From positions 88,919,104-88,983,103 of the forward strand of contig CM019823.1 of NCBI GenBank assembly GCA_009763385.1: 64,000 nt of DNA, written 5' to 3'. A model generated the notes under the pieces. That model did no database searches and had not been told where the DNA came from. It worked only from the letters and a program-made list of their open reading frames with translations. The first letter of the stretch is position 1, and every line of letters begins with the position of its first letter. The position numbers and the translations under genes are program-made. Shown here in pieces: positions 1-12,200 of this stretch. The DNA is from Coix lacryma-jobi var. lacryma-jobi. Taxonomy: Eukaryota > Streptophyta > Magnoliopsida > Poales > Poaceae.

Positions 1-65
1 CCAGTACTTCTACCCTGGAGTCAGTAACACCAGGATGCAGCCAAAGTTTCAACCGAGAAGTTTTC

Positions 66-1797
66 ATGACAGGACATCAGTCATCTCTGCGACCTCCAAC
101 TCCGCCAGATGTTTTCCAAGACGACGAAACGCTGAGTATGATCTCTGACAATGATCCTGAGGTACCCGGAGAGACCGAGTCCTTAAAAGCTGAAAGAATC
201 CGGAGGAACAAAGCCAAAGAAGCTCGCAGGAGGCGGGCTACTCACCACAAGGAAGCTATGGATCGCTACAATGTACGGCTGGAAGAATATAACACTCGGA
301 GGCGTCTGGAAGCAGAGGTAGAACGCCAGACTCGCGATGAGGACAATCACTCTCACGATGATAACGATAGGCGGCGCCCCGATTGCTCTCGTAACCTCGA
401 GCCTGAGTTCATGAGGGTAGCGGGACACAAAGTTTTCCAAACCCCTTATTAGAATATCCTGGCTCTAGCCACGGAGATGGGTGCTAAGGCCAACCGCACT
501 CCGGATGAAGAGCAACGACTAATCATGCTCCAGACCACTGCGCTTCAACTCCAGGGACGTAACCTCGGGGTCCTTAGCTGATGAGCAAGATTCATCTCAC
601 CCGGGCCAGAGGCAACCTGTCCAAGAGAGACTCGGTAGGGTCCCAGCAAGGAGTCGCCTGGGCCCCCGAGCACCTGATCGAGCCGAAGGAGGAGCCGAAT
701 CCTCATACAGAGGACCCACAGTTGCAGCACTCGATGCGGTCGATTGCTTCCCCTGTTTTTCCCAAAGGCTCCGAGCAGTCTCGTTCCCGCCAAAATTCAA
801 ACCCGGGAACTATTCAAAGTACGACGGGAAAACAGAACCCAAATGGTGGCTTAGGCTATACGCTCAGGCAGTCGAGTTAGCCGGAGGAAGCAACGACGTC
901 AAAGCACTCTACCTCCCAATGGCTCTAGAAACAATGCCGCTCGCTTGGTTTGACAGACTCAAGCCCGAGTCCATCGACTCTTGGGAACAACTGCATCGTA
1001 TCTTCATAGAAAACTTTGCTGGTGTCCCAGAGAGATCGGACCCCCGGACCAAGCTCAGGACCTGCAAGCAGCAGAAAAATGAATCAATGAGGGAGTACTA
1101 CAGGCGATTCTCAGAAATCCGCTCTACAGTCTCCGACATCACAGATAGAGAAGTAATTGACCTCTTTGGCAACGGCATTTGCGAAAGATACAATTACAAA
1201 GATTTCATCAAGCAGGACCCGACCACTACTGACGAATTCCATTGGGCTGTAAACTCCATGATGGCGACAGAGGAACGCACACAGGAGCGCTTCCCCGATA
1301 GGAACACCTAAGGTGATCAAGGCAATAATCAGAAGGGTAACCAGGCATCACAGCAAAACACCCAGAAGAGAACAGGGGACAACACTGTTGCTGCCATAGA
1401 ACCTCAGAAGAAAGCAAACAAGCCCTACACCTTTGATGACTTACTCGACGGGCCTTGCCCTTTCCACCCAAAGAGTGGACATCCAGCAAGGCACTGCCGA
1501 CAGCTCAAAGAGCGAGGCTTGAACCCTGACTTCAACAAGAACAAAAAAGACAAAGGCAAGAAGACAGCCGAGGACCCTCCACAAGATGCAGGTGGCTTCC
1601 AACACCCCAAAGGTACCATCAATGTCATCTTTGGGGGTGTAACCACCAGCGACAGCAAGAGGCTCCAGAAGCTTTCTCTGCGAGAAATCATGTCAACCGA
1701 ACCAGCAACGCCGAAATACCTCGACTGGTCCGAACACTCAATTAGCTTCTCTAGAGCTGATCAATGGACTAGCGTCTCCAACGCAGGGCACTAACCG
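66..1797 (+). pseudogene. gypsy gag (Tat type), degraded
   Basis: This is the structural Gag region of the Tat element. The retrotransposon gag core is open from about 790 to 1311, with recognisable segments such as LPMALETMPLAWFDRL and the RRFSEI block. Upstream, 66-452 is an arginine- and glutamate-rich stretch in another frame, so at least two frame changes separate it from the core. After the stop at 1309-1311 the core frame reopens and carries a zinc-knuckle-like motif CPFHPKSGHPARHC near 1459-1500, in a C-x2-H-x4-H-x4-C layout rather than CCHC. A second in-frame stop is at 1795-1797. The N-terminus is incomplete because the window starts inside the element. I am confident of the family, less so of the exact boundaries. 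Confidence 0.8.
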
Positions 1798-2427
1798 CTA
1801 GTGTTGGATCCGACGGTTGCAGGCTATACACTTGGAAGGGTACTCATTGATGGCGGGGCAGGACTCAATGTCATATTTGCAAGCACCCTAAGGAAGATGA
1901 ACCTGGACCTTGCAACTCAGCTCACACCATCAACCGCTCCTTTCTACGGCATAGTACCCGGAAAAGCAGCTGTACCACTCGGAAGGATTATACTACTCGT
2001 CACTTTTGGAACTCCGGCCAACTACAGAACGGAGTACATCAGTTTCGAGGTAGCGGACTTCGAGTCATCGTATCATGCCATATTCAGGCAACCTGCCATT
2101 GCCAAGTTCATGGCAGTACCCCACTACCCGTACCTCTTATTGAAGATGTCGGGTCCTAAAGGAATCTTAACCTTCAGAGGTGATTTGAAGCGTTCATTCG
2201 ATTGCGACACAGAGGCTGTCCAAATCGCTGAAAAGGCTCAACTCGCCCTGGAAGTGCAAGAGCTCGCTCAGATGGTGCATAATGCCAAGCCTGGAGAGTC
2301 AGAAATCCCAACTAAAAAGGCGGGTACTATCCAACCATCAGCAGAAGTCTCCACAAAAGCTATCGACCTGGAAACCGGTGATCCTTCCAAGACAGCGGTT
2401 ATCAGTGCTCACCTATCTGAAGAATAG
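1798..2427 (+). pseudogene. gypsy aspartic protease region
   Basis: This stretch continues the gag frame and holds the retropepsin domain that cleaves the polyprotein. The active-site region reads LIDGGAGLNVIF, where D-G-G stands in place of the usual D-S/T-G; plant Tat proteases often show DGGSS-like loops. It ends at a TAG stop at 2425-2427, just before the reading frame continues into RT. The most economical reading is a CAG to TAG change, since the downstream sequence stays in the same frame. Fold assignment rests on the DGG loop, hydrophobic flanks and position between gag and RT, not on a profile search. Confidence 0.72.
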
Positions 2428-3384
2428 GAATTCGCGCTCACCAAGTTCCTTAGAGCAAACAAAGACATATTTGCTTGGAAACCAGCAGATATGCCTGGGG
2501 TCCCAAGGAACTTGGCTGAGCACAAACTGGAACTAAAGGAAGGTTCAAGGCCTATCAAGCAGAGGTTACGACGATTCTCACCAGAGAAAAAGGAAGCAAT
2601 CAAGAAAGAAATAGCTAAACTACTCGCGGCTGGGTTCATCAGAGAAATCCTGCACCATGAATGGTTAGCCAATACAGTACTAGTCAAGAAGAAGAACTCT
2701 ACCAAGTGGCGCATGTGTGTAGACTACACGGACCTCAACAGGAACTGTCCAAAGGATCCTTTCGGATTACCAAGGATAGACCAAATAGTTGACGCCACCG
2801 CAGGTTCCGCTTTACTCTCTTTTTTGGATTGCTACTCTGGGTATCATCAAATTGCCCTCAAGGAAGAAGATCAACCCAAGACATCGTTCATCACTCCGTT
2901 TGGAGCATATTGCTACAAAACCATGTCCTTCGGATTGAAGAACGCGGGGGCTACTTATCAACGTGCTATCCAAGACTGTCTAGGTGATCAGATTGGACGC
3001 AATGCAGAAGCCTATGTTGATGACGTTGTCATAAAAACAAAGGATCCGACTACCCTGATTTTAGACCTAGAGGAAACTTTTAACCGATTACGTGCTTATC
3101 AATGGAGGCTTAACCCAACTAAATGCGTCTTCGGGGTACCCTCAGGCCAGCTACTTGGGTTCCTTGTTAGCTATCGAGGCATTGAGGCCAGTCAGAAGCA
3201 AATTTCAGCCATCATCAACATGAAGTCACCTGCCTCAGTCAGGGACGTCCAGAAGCTAACCGGGTGCATGGCTGCGCTAAACCGGTTTATCTCACGCCTA
3301 GGAGAAAAAGGGACTAACTTTCTTCAAACTGCTCAAAGCCGGCGACAAGTTTCAGTGGACAGAAGAGGCAGACAAGGCTTTTGA
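2428..3384 (+). pseudogene. gypsy reverse transcriptase domain
   Basis: This is the reverse transcriptase that copies element RNA into DNA. Visible signatures include VLVKKKNSTKWRMCVDYTDLN, the block beginning LSFLDCYSGYHQI, the segment TPFGAYCYKTMSFGLKNAGA and the catalytic AYVDDVVIK near 3010-3036, all typical of Ty3/gypsy RT. The frame follows on from the protease. Near 3320 the meaningful frame shifts by +1: the thumb and connection region, with a KLLKAGDKFQW-type segment, is read in the next frame, while the original frame runs into junk and stops at 3384. This break separates RT from RNase H and integrase, so the copy is inactive. Confidence 0.9.
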
Positions 3385-5596
3385 ACAACTCAAAAGCTAC
3401 CTCACGAATTCCCCAATACTAACGCCGCCAGAGCCCAAGGAACCGATGTTGTTGTACATTGCTGCTACCACACACGTTGTGAGCACGACAATTGTGGTGG
3501 AATGCAAAGACGACAAGCACATCTACAATACTCAACAACCAGTCTACTACATTAGTGAGGTACTCTCCGACTCCAAAGTCAGATACCCGCAAGTACAGAA
3601 ACTACTCTACGCATTACTCATATCTTCGAGAAAGCTGCGGCACTACTTCGACGCTCATGAGATCACGGTAGTTACGGATTTTCCTCTAGGAGAAATTCTT
3701 CACAATCGTGATGCTACCAGCAGAATCTCTAAGTGGGAAGTTGAATTAGGCGCACTCAACATCAAATTGACTCCCAGGAAAGCTATTAAGTCACAAGCTC
3801 TAGCTGATTTCGTTGCCGAGTGGACAGAAATACAGCAGCTTCAAGACAACGCTATTCCTGATCATTGGAAGATGTATTTTGATGGGTCCTTAAAACTCGG
3901 AGGAGCAGGAGCCGGGGTCCTTCTTGTATCACCTGCAGGAGAACAACTCAATTACGTTTTGCAAATATTGTGGCCGGCTACCAACAATGAAGCAGAATAC
4001 GAAGCACTACTCCACGGGCTCAAATTAGCAGCTACTCTGGGCATCAAGAGACTACTAGTCTATGGCGATTCCTCCGTGGTCATTCACCAAGTTAATAAAG
4101 ACTGGGATTGCACCAAGGAGACAATGAACGCCTACTGCGCTGAAGTCCGCAAGCTAGAAAAGCACTTTGCAGGGCTAGAACTCATTCACATTACTCGGGA
4201 CCTCAATGTAGCAGCCGATATCCTCGCAAAGTTAGGTTCTGACAGAGCACAGGTTCCTAGCGGTACCTTTGTACATGAGTTATCCAAGCCTTCAATTCAA
4301 GAAAAGGACGAGTTCGAGCCAGTACCTTCCAACCAAGTTCTATCCTTATCTTCCGACTGGACACAAGTATTCATTGACTACATCAAAGAGCATAAACTCC
4401 CGAGTGACAAGACTGAAGCAGAGCAAGTCACCAGGCGTAGCAAGAATTATGTTCTAGTCGGGGATAAGTTATATCGACGTGGCGCTTCGTCAGGAGTCCA
4501 CCTTAAGTACATTACACCAGAAGAAGGCAGAGAAATCTTGAACGAAGTCCACTCCGGATGCTGTGGCAATCATGCAGCTTCAAGAACACTAGTCGGAAAA
4601 ATCTTCAGGTCAGGATACTACTGGCCTTCAGCATTAAAAGACGCAGAAGACTTAGTCCGCTGCTGCCAGTCATGCCAGTTCTTCGCAAAACAACAGCATG
4701 TACCCGCACATGAGCTAATCTGTATTCCTCTGTCATGGCCTTTCTCATGCTGGGGGCTTGACATGGTGGGTCCTCTTAAGCGTGCCCCAGGCGGATTCGA
4801 GTACTTATATGTCGCAATTGACAAGTTCACAAAGTGGATTGAGTACATGCCCCTGGTCAAGTTCAATGCATCCAAGTCAGTACAATTCATGCAGAGCATT
4901 TTTCACCGTTTTGGAATGCCGCACAGAATCATCACTGATCTTGGGTCTCCCTTCACGGCAATTGAATTCAAGACGTGGGCTAGTGATTGTGGCATCAGGA
5001 TAGACTATGCCTCAGTAGCCCACCCACAGTCCAACAGCCAAGTTGAACGAGCCAATGCCTTGATCCTTGCAGGCTTGAAGCCAAGACTCTTTGACCTCCT
5101 AAAGGATCATGGTGGCAAGTGGATTGAAGAATTGCCCAAGGTAGTCTGGGGGCTACGAACACAACGAAGTCGGGCAACAGGCCACACCCCTTTCTTTCTG
5201 GTATATGGCACTGAAGCAATCCTCCCGGCTGATTTAATCTGGAAATCCCCACGAGTAGAACAGTACAACGAAGGAGAAGCTGATGAGACCAGGCGGCTAG
5301 AAGTCGACAACATCGAGGAAGCCAGACTAACCGCACTATTTCAATCTGCAAGATACCTTCAAGGGATGAGGCGGTACTACGATAAAAACGTCCATCACCG
5401 TACCTTCCAAGTAGGAGACATGGTACTAAAGAAGATACAGAACACTACAGGACGCCACAAGCTCATGAGTCCATGGGAGGGTCCTTATATTGTATCAAAA
5501 GTAACAAGACCCGGGTCATTCGAGCTAGTCACTGAAGATGGTTCTCCACTGCCAAATTCATGGAATATCGAGCACTTGAAGAAATTCCATACTTAA
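3323..5596 (+). pseudogene. gypsy RNase H, second (archaeal-type) RNase H and integrase
   Basis: This open frame is the 3' part of pol, separated from RT by a frameshift. From the methionine at 3446 it has 716 residues. The retroviral-type RNase H, with an SRKLRHYFDAHEI-type segment, occupies about residues 1-125. A second RNase H-like domain begins at MYFDGSLKLGGAGAGV (about 143-275) with a NNEAEYEAL motif; a doubled RNase H is a known trait of the Tat lineage. Integrase follows, with an H/C-rich zinc-binding region at about 370-415 and catalytic D439, D498 and E534 (D-x58-D-x35-E). The usual DNG after the second Asp reads DLG. No chromodomain is visible after the integrase. The stop at 5594-5596 lies 11 bp before the copia insertion. 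Confidence 0.9.
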
Positions 5597-5873
5597 GGAC
5601 TGCGCTATGAAGGACCGAGAAGCTAACCGAAAGCGACCAGAGGGGGGGTGAATGGGAGCTTCAAAATTTCCTTACGGAAACTAGATGCCACTGTCCCAAA
5701 ATCGACCCCAAGAGCGAACCCTAGAACTTGCTAATGTCCACGACCCTATATGTAGGGTGGATGCTTCCTAGAAGCACAGCGAGACACTAGACAACTCTAG
5801 AAAGCCAACGCAAAAGACGGAAATCAATTCCGACAACGAACGAGCGAACCGCGGACGAAACCGTGCGAAACCA

Positions 5874-6147
5874 GTCGCATCGGACGCTGGCCTGCGTCCG
5901 ATGCCAGACCACCGGACGCGTCCGATGCAGACTGGGCGGTTCTGGAACCTTACTGTTCCACCATCGGACGCTGTGAACAGTGATCACCCAGCGTCCGATG
6001 CAAAGACTCCGGCGCGTCCGATGGACAACGGACGCGTCCGATGCCTAGCGTCCGATGCAAACTAAAACGCTGAAAACGTGACACGCGTCACCGGAGCGTC
6101 CGATGCTAGGAACCCTAGCGTCCGATGCTCCCGTGATAGCATCCGAT
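5874..6147. repeat. Array of GCGTCCGATG / CATCGGACGC motifs in the A1 LTR
   Basis: About eleven copies of a 10-bp motif occur here in both orientations, including GCGTCCGATGC and CATCGGACGC. Some are fused into palindromes with the core CGGACGCGTCCG. The second LTR carries the same array at about 15533-15806. Spacing is irregular, unlike a simple satellite. The function is unknown; possible roles are transcription-factor sites or RNA stem-loops. Confidence 0.85.
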
Positions 6148-6750
6148 GCCCCCGAAAACAGCGCTGTTCTTCACGATTCAACCCGATCTCCTTCGAATCA
6201 ATTGCCCTAGGCCTAGGATTCGATTTGAGGAGTCACAAGGATGTTAGTGAGCTATCTCTAAGAGATCATGGCTCGAACCTAACTCCAAATCGGTGAATCA
6301 AGAAATTTCGGGGCATGGAGGCAAGAACGCAATCCAAAATGAAAATCGATCGATCTCCTAGACCGTGAGGTTAGAGTTTAATTCCTTCGGTGGAAAGGAG
6401 AGCCTCACGATCTAGAACAACTTGGTTCAAACGGTTTTGCAAAAGATGAACCGAGCAAAGAGATCAAGCGACGGGAAAATCGTGGAGAAAAAGGATTCCG
6501 CGAAGAACACAAAGAAAACGCGAATCACAGCCACGAACTCGAATTAAGGACGCAAATCAAGCCATCGATCTGTGCTCCAAAGTGAGGATACGGCCTCACT
6601 TCCTCAAGTCAACAGTACACAGAGTGGAGTCTCTCTGCGGATCTCAACTAGCTAGAGCAGGGGATGGGAGAGTGGAAACCCTAGGTGCTAGGAAGCAAAT
6701 GACTGCGCTAACTGAGATTGAGATGGGGAGGAGGGTGTCTCCCCTAGACT

Positions 6751-6757
6751 ACTTATA
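6751..6757 (-). promoter_or_regulatory. Candidate TATA box of the A1 LTR
   Basis: On the minus strand this reads TATAAGT. It lies just downstream, in element sense, of a conserved stretch ending CTAACCCTA-like. The same position in the other LTR is 16410-16416, and diverged family A LTRs retain an ATAAGTAG-like sequence there. It is the best TATA-like site I could find, but no start site can be shown from sequence alone. Confidence 0.35.
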
Positions 6758-6947
6758 CTAACCTAGTCTAAGTCTATTTCCTACTCTACCCCTCTCTACT
6801 CTAATTACAGAGCGGACCAGCCTAACCCTAAGGCTATTCTAGTCCACCCGCTGGTGGTAGGTAGATCCGACGGCCACGCCCGCACGGTCTTCCGCGTCGC
6901 CTCCACGCAACCTTCAGATCGCCGCCACGTGCCGCCACCACTCTGCA

Positions 6948-7247
6948 CCCCCGGTTTTGCGGCCCAAACCGGGAAACCAGCCTTTTCCATCAGCCCCCGG
7001 TTTTGAGGCCCAAACCGGGAAACCAGCCTCCAGCCCGAGTTTTGTGGCCCAAACTCGGAAACCCTCAGCGCCCGAGTTTTGAGGCCCAAACTCGGAAACC
7101 GGCCCACTCCCAGGTTTTGAGGCTCAACCTGGAAACCGTCGCGCCCAGGTTTTGTGGCTCAACCTGGAAACCCAGCACCCAGGTTTTGAGGCCCAAACCT
7201 GGAAACCGTCCACCGTTGGTTTTTCCCGGGCTCTACCAACAAACCGG
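6948..7247. repeat. Tandem array of eight covarying hairpin units in the A1 LTR
   Basis: Eight units of about 35-40 bp each contain an inverted repeat around a short loop. Arms are CCGGTTTTG with CCAAACCGG (two units), CGAGTTTTG with CCAAACTCG (two), AGGTTTTG with CAACCT or CAAACCT (three), and GTTGGT with ACCAAC (last). The arms change together, so pairing is kept while sequence changes. Equivalent arrays lie at about 16607-16906, 33860-34172 (opposite strand), 49107-49385 and 58782-59062. Confidence 0.85.
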
Positions 7248-7608
7248 CGTCGTAGAGGGGATGCACCGCCTGTGCACCCCTTCCACCGACATGATCGCAC
7301 TTCTCCGCCTGTCGCTGTCGCAGGCTGCCAGCCACCACAGCTGATCCTCCGGCCTCCAGTCCATCAGTCCAAGTCCACGTCCGCCCTTCACCGTCCGATA
7401 CATCGGCATGGCACGTCCGCCGCACGGCACGCCCATCCTTCATCGCGCCCGGTCCGTCGGCACGGCACGTCGCAACTTGACCTTCACCCGCCATCGATCA
7501 CTGTCTCCGTGCTCGACACCTGCACAACACAAGCCAAAGAACATGCGCATCATCTCCATTGACAATCACTCATCACACAGAGACTCGGCATACACCCATG
7601 TATCCGCA

Positions 7609-7620
7609 ATCTCCCCCTTG
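7609..7620 (-). promoter_or_regulatory. A1 polypurine tract
   Basis: On the minus strand this reads AAGGGGGAGAT and directly abuts the 3' LTR, the expected plus-strand DNA priming site. Similar purine runs occur further upstream in element sense, but only this one touches the LTR. Confidence 0.9.
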
Positions 7621-9276
7621 ATGAGTGCATTGTCAACTCCACAACAAATCATGAATAAGAAGAAGAAGGTAGGAAGGAATGGGAAGAGAAAACCCAACCA
7701 AATGACCCAGAAGCCTTAACAAAAGCCGAAGAAGGTCAAGTGGATGAAGCAAAAACTTGGTCCCCAAAGACATGGGCAACGGCTTGACGCAACCAAGTAA
7801 AGCAAAGCTAGCCCTCAAGAAGAGGTAGAACAGGCTCAACACCGCTAGCAGATAGCAATTGAAGATCGGAGGACAACAGAAGCAAAATGCTAGTCCCTCA
7901 AGATAGAGGCACAGAGGCTCAACACAACTAGCAAGAAAATCACTCCGAACCAATTGAAAATCAACCCAAACCAAATGGGAAAGCACACCAGACGATACCA
8001 ATTGAAAGCCAAATGAGAAAGCTTATGAAAGCTCATGAGAAGCTAGGAACGTTTGCTAGTCCCTCAAGACAGAGGCAACGGCTCAACACAACTAGCAAAC
8101 TCCCCCTCGACAAATGCAAGCAACTAAGACAAAAGATTTTCAGGGCATATGATTTGCGTAAATTTCTCCCCCTAGTTGAAAATGCACTTATCAAGGCCAA
8201 AAGGTATCGGAGAAGCAACTCTCTTCACATAAACTCCCCCTGAACACAAGATCTCCTTCCACAATGCATATGAAGTCAAAATGCAAGTTAGGAGCTTCAA
8301 GGATATAGTCAAAAGAGTGCAAAGATGCTCTAATCAGTATAGCTCCAACATCTCAATTAAGCACTCAAATAGCAAAGGCTCAAACTGATCACTTATACGA
8401 AATATGAAGCATATGAGCATGTGAGCAGTTTTAAGCCAAAAGGATAGTCACCATCAACATAGCACTAGACATGTATAGAAGGAATCCAAACAAGTGCTAA
8501 GCATATATACAAGGTGAACTACCCCTAGCAAAGTTCAATCATCATGCATAGGAATGAAACATATACTTGTGATTTCAAATTCATATCGGAGTTGCAGCGG
8601 TAAAAGAATTCACAAGTTCATTTTTAGCATGTGATTGCGAGAGGTTGAAAGCTTGTCATCGCCTAACTTTTCAACCGTGCGAAGCCTATGCCGAAGCAAT
8701 CAGAAGCTTAAAGCAACGGTTTCGGTCATACACTACATGGCTCAAGTTTAACTCAAAGTGCAATGAGAAACAGTCTCAATACCATGAGGTGTTGACAAGC
8801 AATCCCATCTCGATCTTTTCAATTCAACAATACTTGGTTCAGATTTTAAGCAAGTTATGAACAACCAAGCAAGTGAATGACTCAGAACTAGAGACATAGC
8901 AACCTAGCATATATGAAAAGCAGGAATGGACTCAACACACCCTACACATGCTAGTTGCATATCTCAATGGTGAACATTTTCAGATTTATATACATTAGGC
9001 ATAATTCACCATTCCAAAAAAAATAGCTCGCTCATAACATGTAACAGTGATCAGAAAGAGCATAAGCTACAAGCATCATCATAAGTATCGGAGCAATACT
9101 AACAAGAGCATAATTACATTCTAGTGAATATAGACATGAAGCTCAGAATGTAAATGCGTATGCCCGACACAAAACTGAAGGAAAGAAGATACCAAAAGGA
9201 GAGACTCAAGAAACTCAAAAGAAAAGAGCCTCAAAATAAAAGAGTCAGTCTGTACATCTCAAAATGCTTCCCCCAT
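7609..9276 (-). other. A1 noncoding 3' internal region with short repeats and extra polypurine tracts
   Basis: About 1.67 kb between the pol stop and the PPT has no credible reading frame. It contains three related units of about 45 bp starting GCTAG and ending CTAGC (near 7808-7850, 7889-7931 and 8055-8097). It also contains several additional PPT-like tracts (complements of CTCCCCCTCG, TCTCCCCCTAG and CTCCCCCTGAA near 8102, 8165 and 8233). The same layout is kept in A3 at 49733-51408. The rest is A-rich and shows nothing I recognise. Confidence 0.6.
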
Positions 9277-12200
9277 CTAAAAGGGGAAACACACACCAAG
9301 CTCACCCCTCAACCTATTAAAGGTTGATTCGTCTAAAGGCTTGGTGAAAATATCAGCCAATTGGTGATGAGTATCGACATGGCGAAGGTCGATATCACCC
9401 TTCTCCTGGTGGTCTCGCAAGAAATGAAAGCGCACATCAATGTGTTTGGTTTTCGAGTGAAGCACAGGGTTCTTAGCAACGCTAATGGCACTCGTGCTGT
9501 CACAAAGCAAAGGAACTCGAGTAAAGCTCAAACCAAAATCACGCAAAGTGGCCATCATCCAGAGTAACTGGGAACAGCAGCTAGCCGCAGCAACATATTC
9601 AGCCTCCGTGGTAGACTGAGCGACACTAGACTGCTTGCGAGAAGACCACGACACAAGAGAAGATCCAACAAACTGGCAAGTCCCTGAAGTAGACTTGCGC
9701 TCAATGCGACAACCAGCAAAATCAGCATCAGAAAAGCCACAAAGCGAGAGGGTGGAAGAAGCAGAATACCAAATCCCGAGCTCAGGCGTGAAACGAAGGT
9801 ACCTGAAGATGCGCTTCACCGCCTGACGGTGAGAAGTGCGTGGCGAAGCCTGAAAGCGCGCGCACAAGCACACGGCGAACTGAATGTCCGGCCGTGTCGC
9901 CGTCAGGTAGAGCAGCGACCCAATCATGCTGCGGTACTCCTTCTGGTCCACTGCTTCTCCATCCGTGTCAGCATCCAGGGCAGTCGTCGTCGACATGGGC
10001 GTTGGAAGAGGCTTGGCCTCACCCATGTCGAACCGCTTCAGCAAGTCCCTTGTGTACTTGCCCTGGTGCACAAACGTCCCCTCTCGGGATTGCTTAATTT
10101 GCAACCCGAGAAAGAAAGTCAGCTCGCCCATCATGCTCATCTCGAACTCCCTGCTCATAGTATCTGCAAACTTGGCAACCAAAGCGTGAGAAGAACCACC
10201 GAAAATGATATCATCCACGTAAATTTGGATCAAGAGAGTATCTGTGCCTTGCTTGAGGAGAAAGAGCGTTTTATCTACACATCCCATTTTAAAACCCTTA
10301 GCTAGCAAAAAGGTTTTTAATCTCTCATACCAGGCTCTAGGGGCTTGTTTCAAACCATACAAAGCTTTGTGGAGTTTAAAGACATGGTTTGGAAACTTGG
10401 GATTTTCAAAACCGGGGGGTTGCTGGACATAGACCTCCTCCTCAATATAGCCGTTTAAGAAGGCACTCTTGACATCCATTTGAAAAAGTTTGAAACCCAT
10501 GGATGCAGCATAAGCCAAGAGTATCCTAATAGCCTCCAAACGAGCTACAGGAGCGAAGGTCTCCTCATAATCTATCCCCTCCTTCTGACTATAACCCTTC
10601 GCTACAAGCCGGGCCTTGTTTCTCACAATGTGGCCCTCTTCTCCTTGCTTGTTTTTAAAAACCCATTTTGTCCCAATAGGTTTACAGTCAGGAGGTGGTG
10701 GCACTAGAACCCAAACCCGATTTCGCTCAAAGTTCTCTAGCTCCTCATGCATGGCATTGACCCAATCCGGATCCGTCAATGCGTGTCCAACATCTCGGGG
10801 CTCAAAAGACGCAACGAAAGCAGAATGAGCAAAGTGCGAGATGTGCTGTGACCTGGAGCGAGTAACTCGCTCGTCGATGTCGCCGATCATCTGTTCAGGG
10901 GGGTGCTGGCGCTGGATGTGTCGTGGCGCCTCCCGGGAAGAAGTAACCTCCCCCTCAACAGTAGCTGGTTCCACCCCGGGTACAAAAGGTACCGCGCGAG
11001 GTGGATCCCACGGCCCCCAGGAAGAAGACGTCTCGGGGCCACGGGTCGTCGTCGAAGCCGCTCCCGGCGGCGCGGCAGGCGGAGGGGGTGCTGGATCATC
11101 TATACCTTCAGCACCCTCTTCCTCGTCATCGAAAAGAGGCTCTCCAACCTCGTGATCACCTGCACGCTCAAAACGAGAAGAAGGAGAAACAAGAGTCTCG
11201 TCGAAGGTGACATCTGATGTCTCCATGACTCGGTTAGTGTCAAGGTTAAGTACACGATAAGCTCGAGTGTGAGTGCCATAACCCAAAAACACACCGTCAG
11301 AAGAACGAGACTCAAACTTGTCTAGGTTGCCCTTTTTCAATATAAAACAGTGGCAACCAAAGACTCTAAAATAACTCACCTTGGGCTGGCGACCAAAACG
11401 CAACTCATAAGAGGTCTTCTTCAAAAACACTCTCAGAAAAATGCGATTCGAAATATAGCATGCAGTGTTCATAGCTTCGGCCCAATAGCGCCTAGGAGTC
11501 CTATGCTCATCAAGCATCGTCCTGGCCATCTCAACAAGGGTCCGATTCTTCCTCTCTACAACACCATTTTGGGGTGGTGTATAGGGAGAAGAAAACTGAT
11601 GCTCCAAACCAAGGCATTTACAAAACTTCTCAAAATCCGAATTTTTAAACTCGGAACCATTATCACTTCTAATCGCTCGCATCGAGTTCAAAGGGAACTC
11701 GTTCTGAAGACGCAAAATCAGATCGCGAGCGAAGGAGAATGTCTCGGACTTCTCAACTAAAAAGAAGACCCACGAATACCTCGAAAAGTCGTCAACAATA
11801 ACAAGCACATACCACTTCCCACCAACCGAGCTCACCCGAGCCGGACCAACAAGGTCCATATGCAAAAGCTCTCCGGGGTGCGAGGTCATAACCTTGGTCA
11901 AAGGATGGTGGGGAGCAGCAACCATCTTTCCATGCCGGCAAGCATGGCAAACTAGATCCTTCTCCAACGAAAGCTTGGGCAATCCTCGGATTAAGCCAAG
12001 TGAGCTAAGTCTTGCAAGCAAGTCAAAACTCAGGTGACCGAGCCTCCTATGCCACTTCCAAAGATCAGAAGAAGAAGGACTAGCCAAAAGACAGCGAGAA
12101 GATCCAAACGACTTAGAGAAATTCGCGCGAAAGACATTCCCAAAGGGTGAAATCAGACATACAAGATCACCCTGAGGATCTAAGATCCGGCTAAGGTTCG

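Larger units (their letters stand above)
5608..7608 (-). repeat. A1 3' LTR (element sense)
   Basis: The left copy of the 2001-bp LTR begins TGAAGGACCGAG and ends TATCCGCA on the + strand. Its PPT complement follows directly at 7609, so this is the 3' LTR of a minus-strand element. It differs from 15267-17267 at about 6267 (A versus T) and about 6566 (G versus A). Inside it are a hairpin array (about 6948-7247) and a palindromic motif array (about 5874-6147), listed separately. Open frames within it are not considered coding. Confidence 0.96.

Noticed and set aside
3446..5596. A chromodomain after the gypsy integrase
   Set aside because: The frame ends soon after the integrase C-terminal GPY-like region (LMSPWEGPYIV) with no aromatic-rich chromodomain. 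Tat elements normally lack it.
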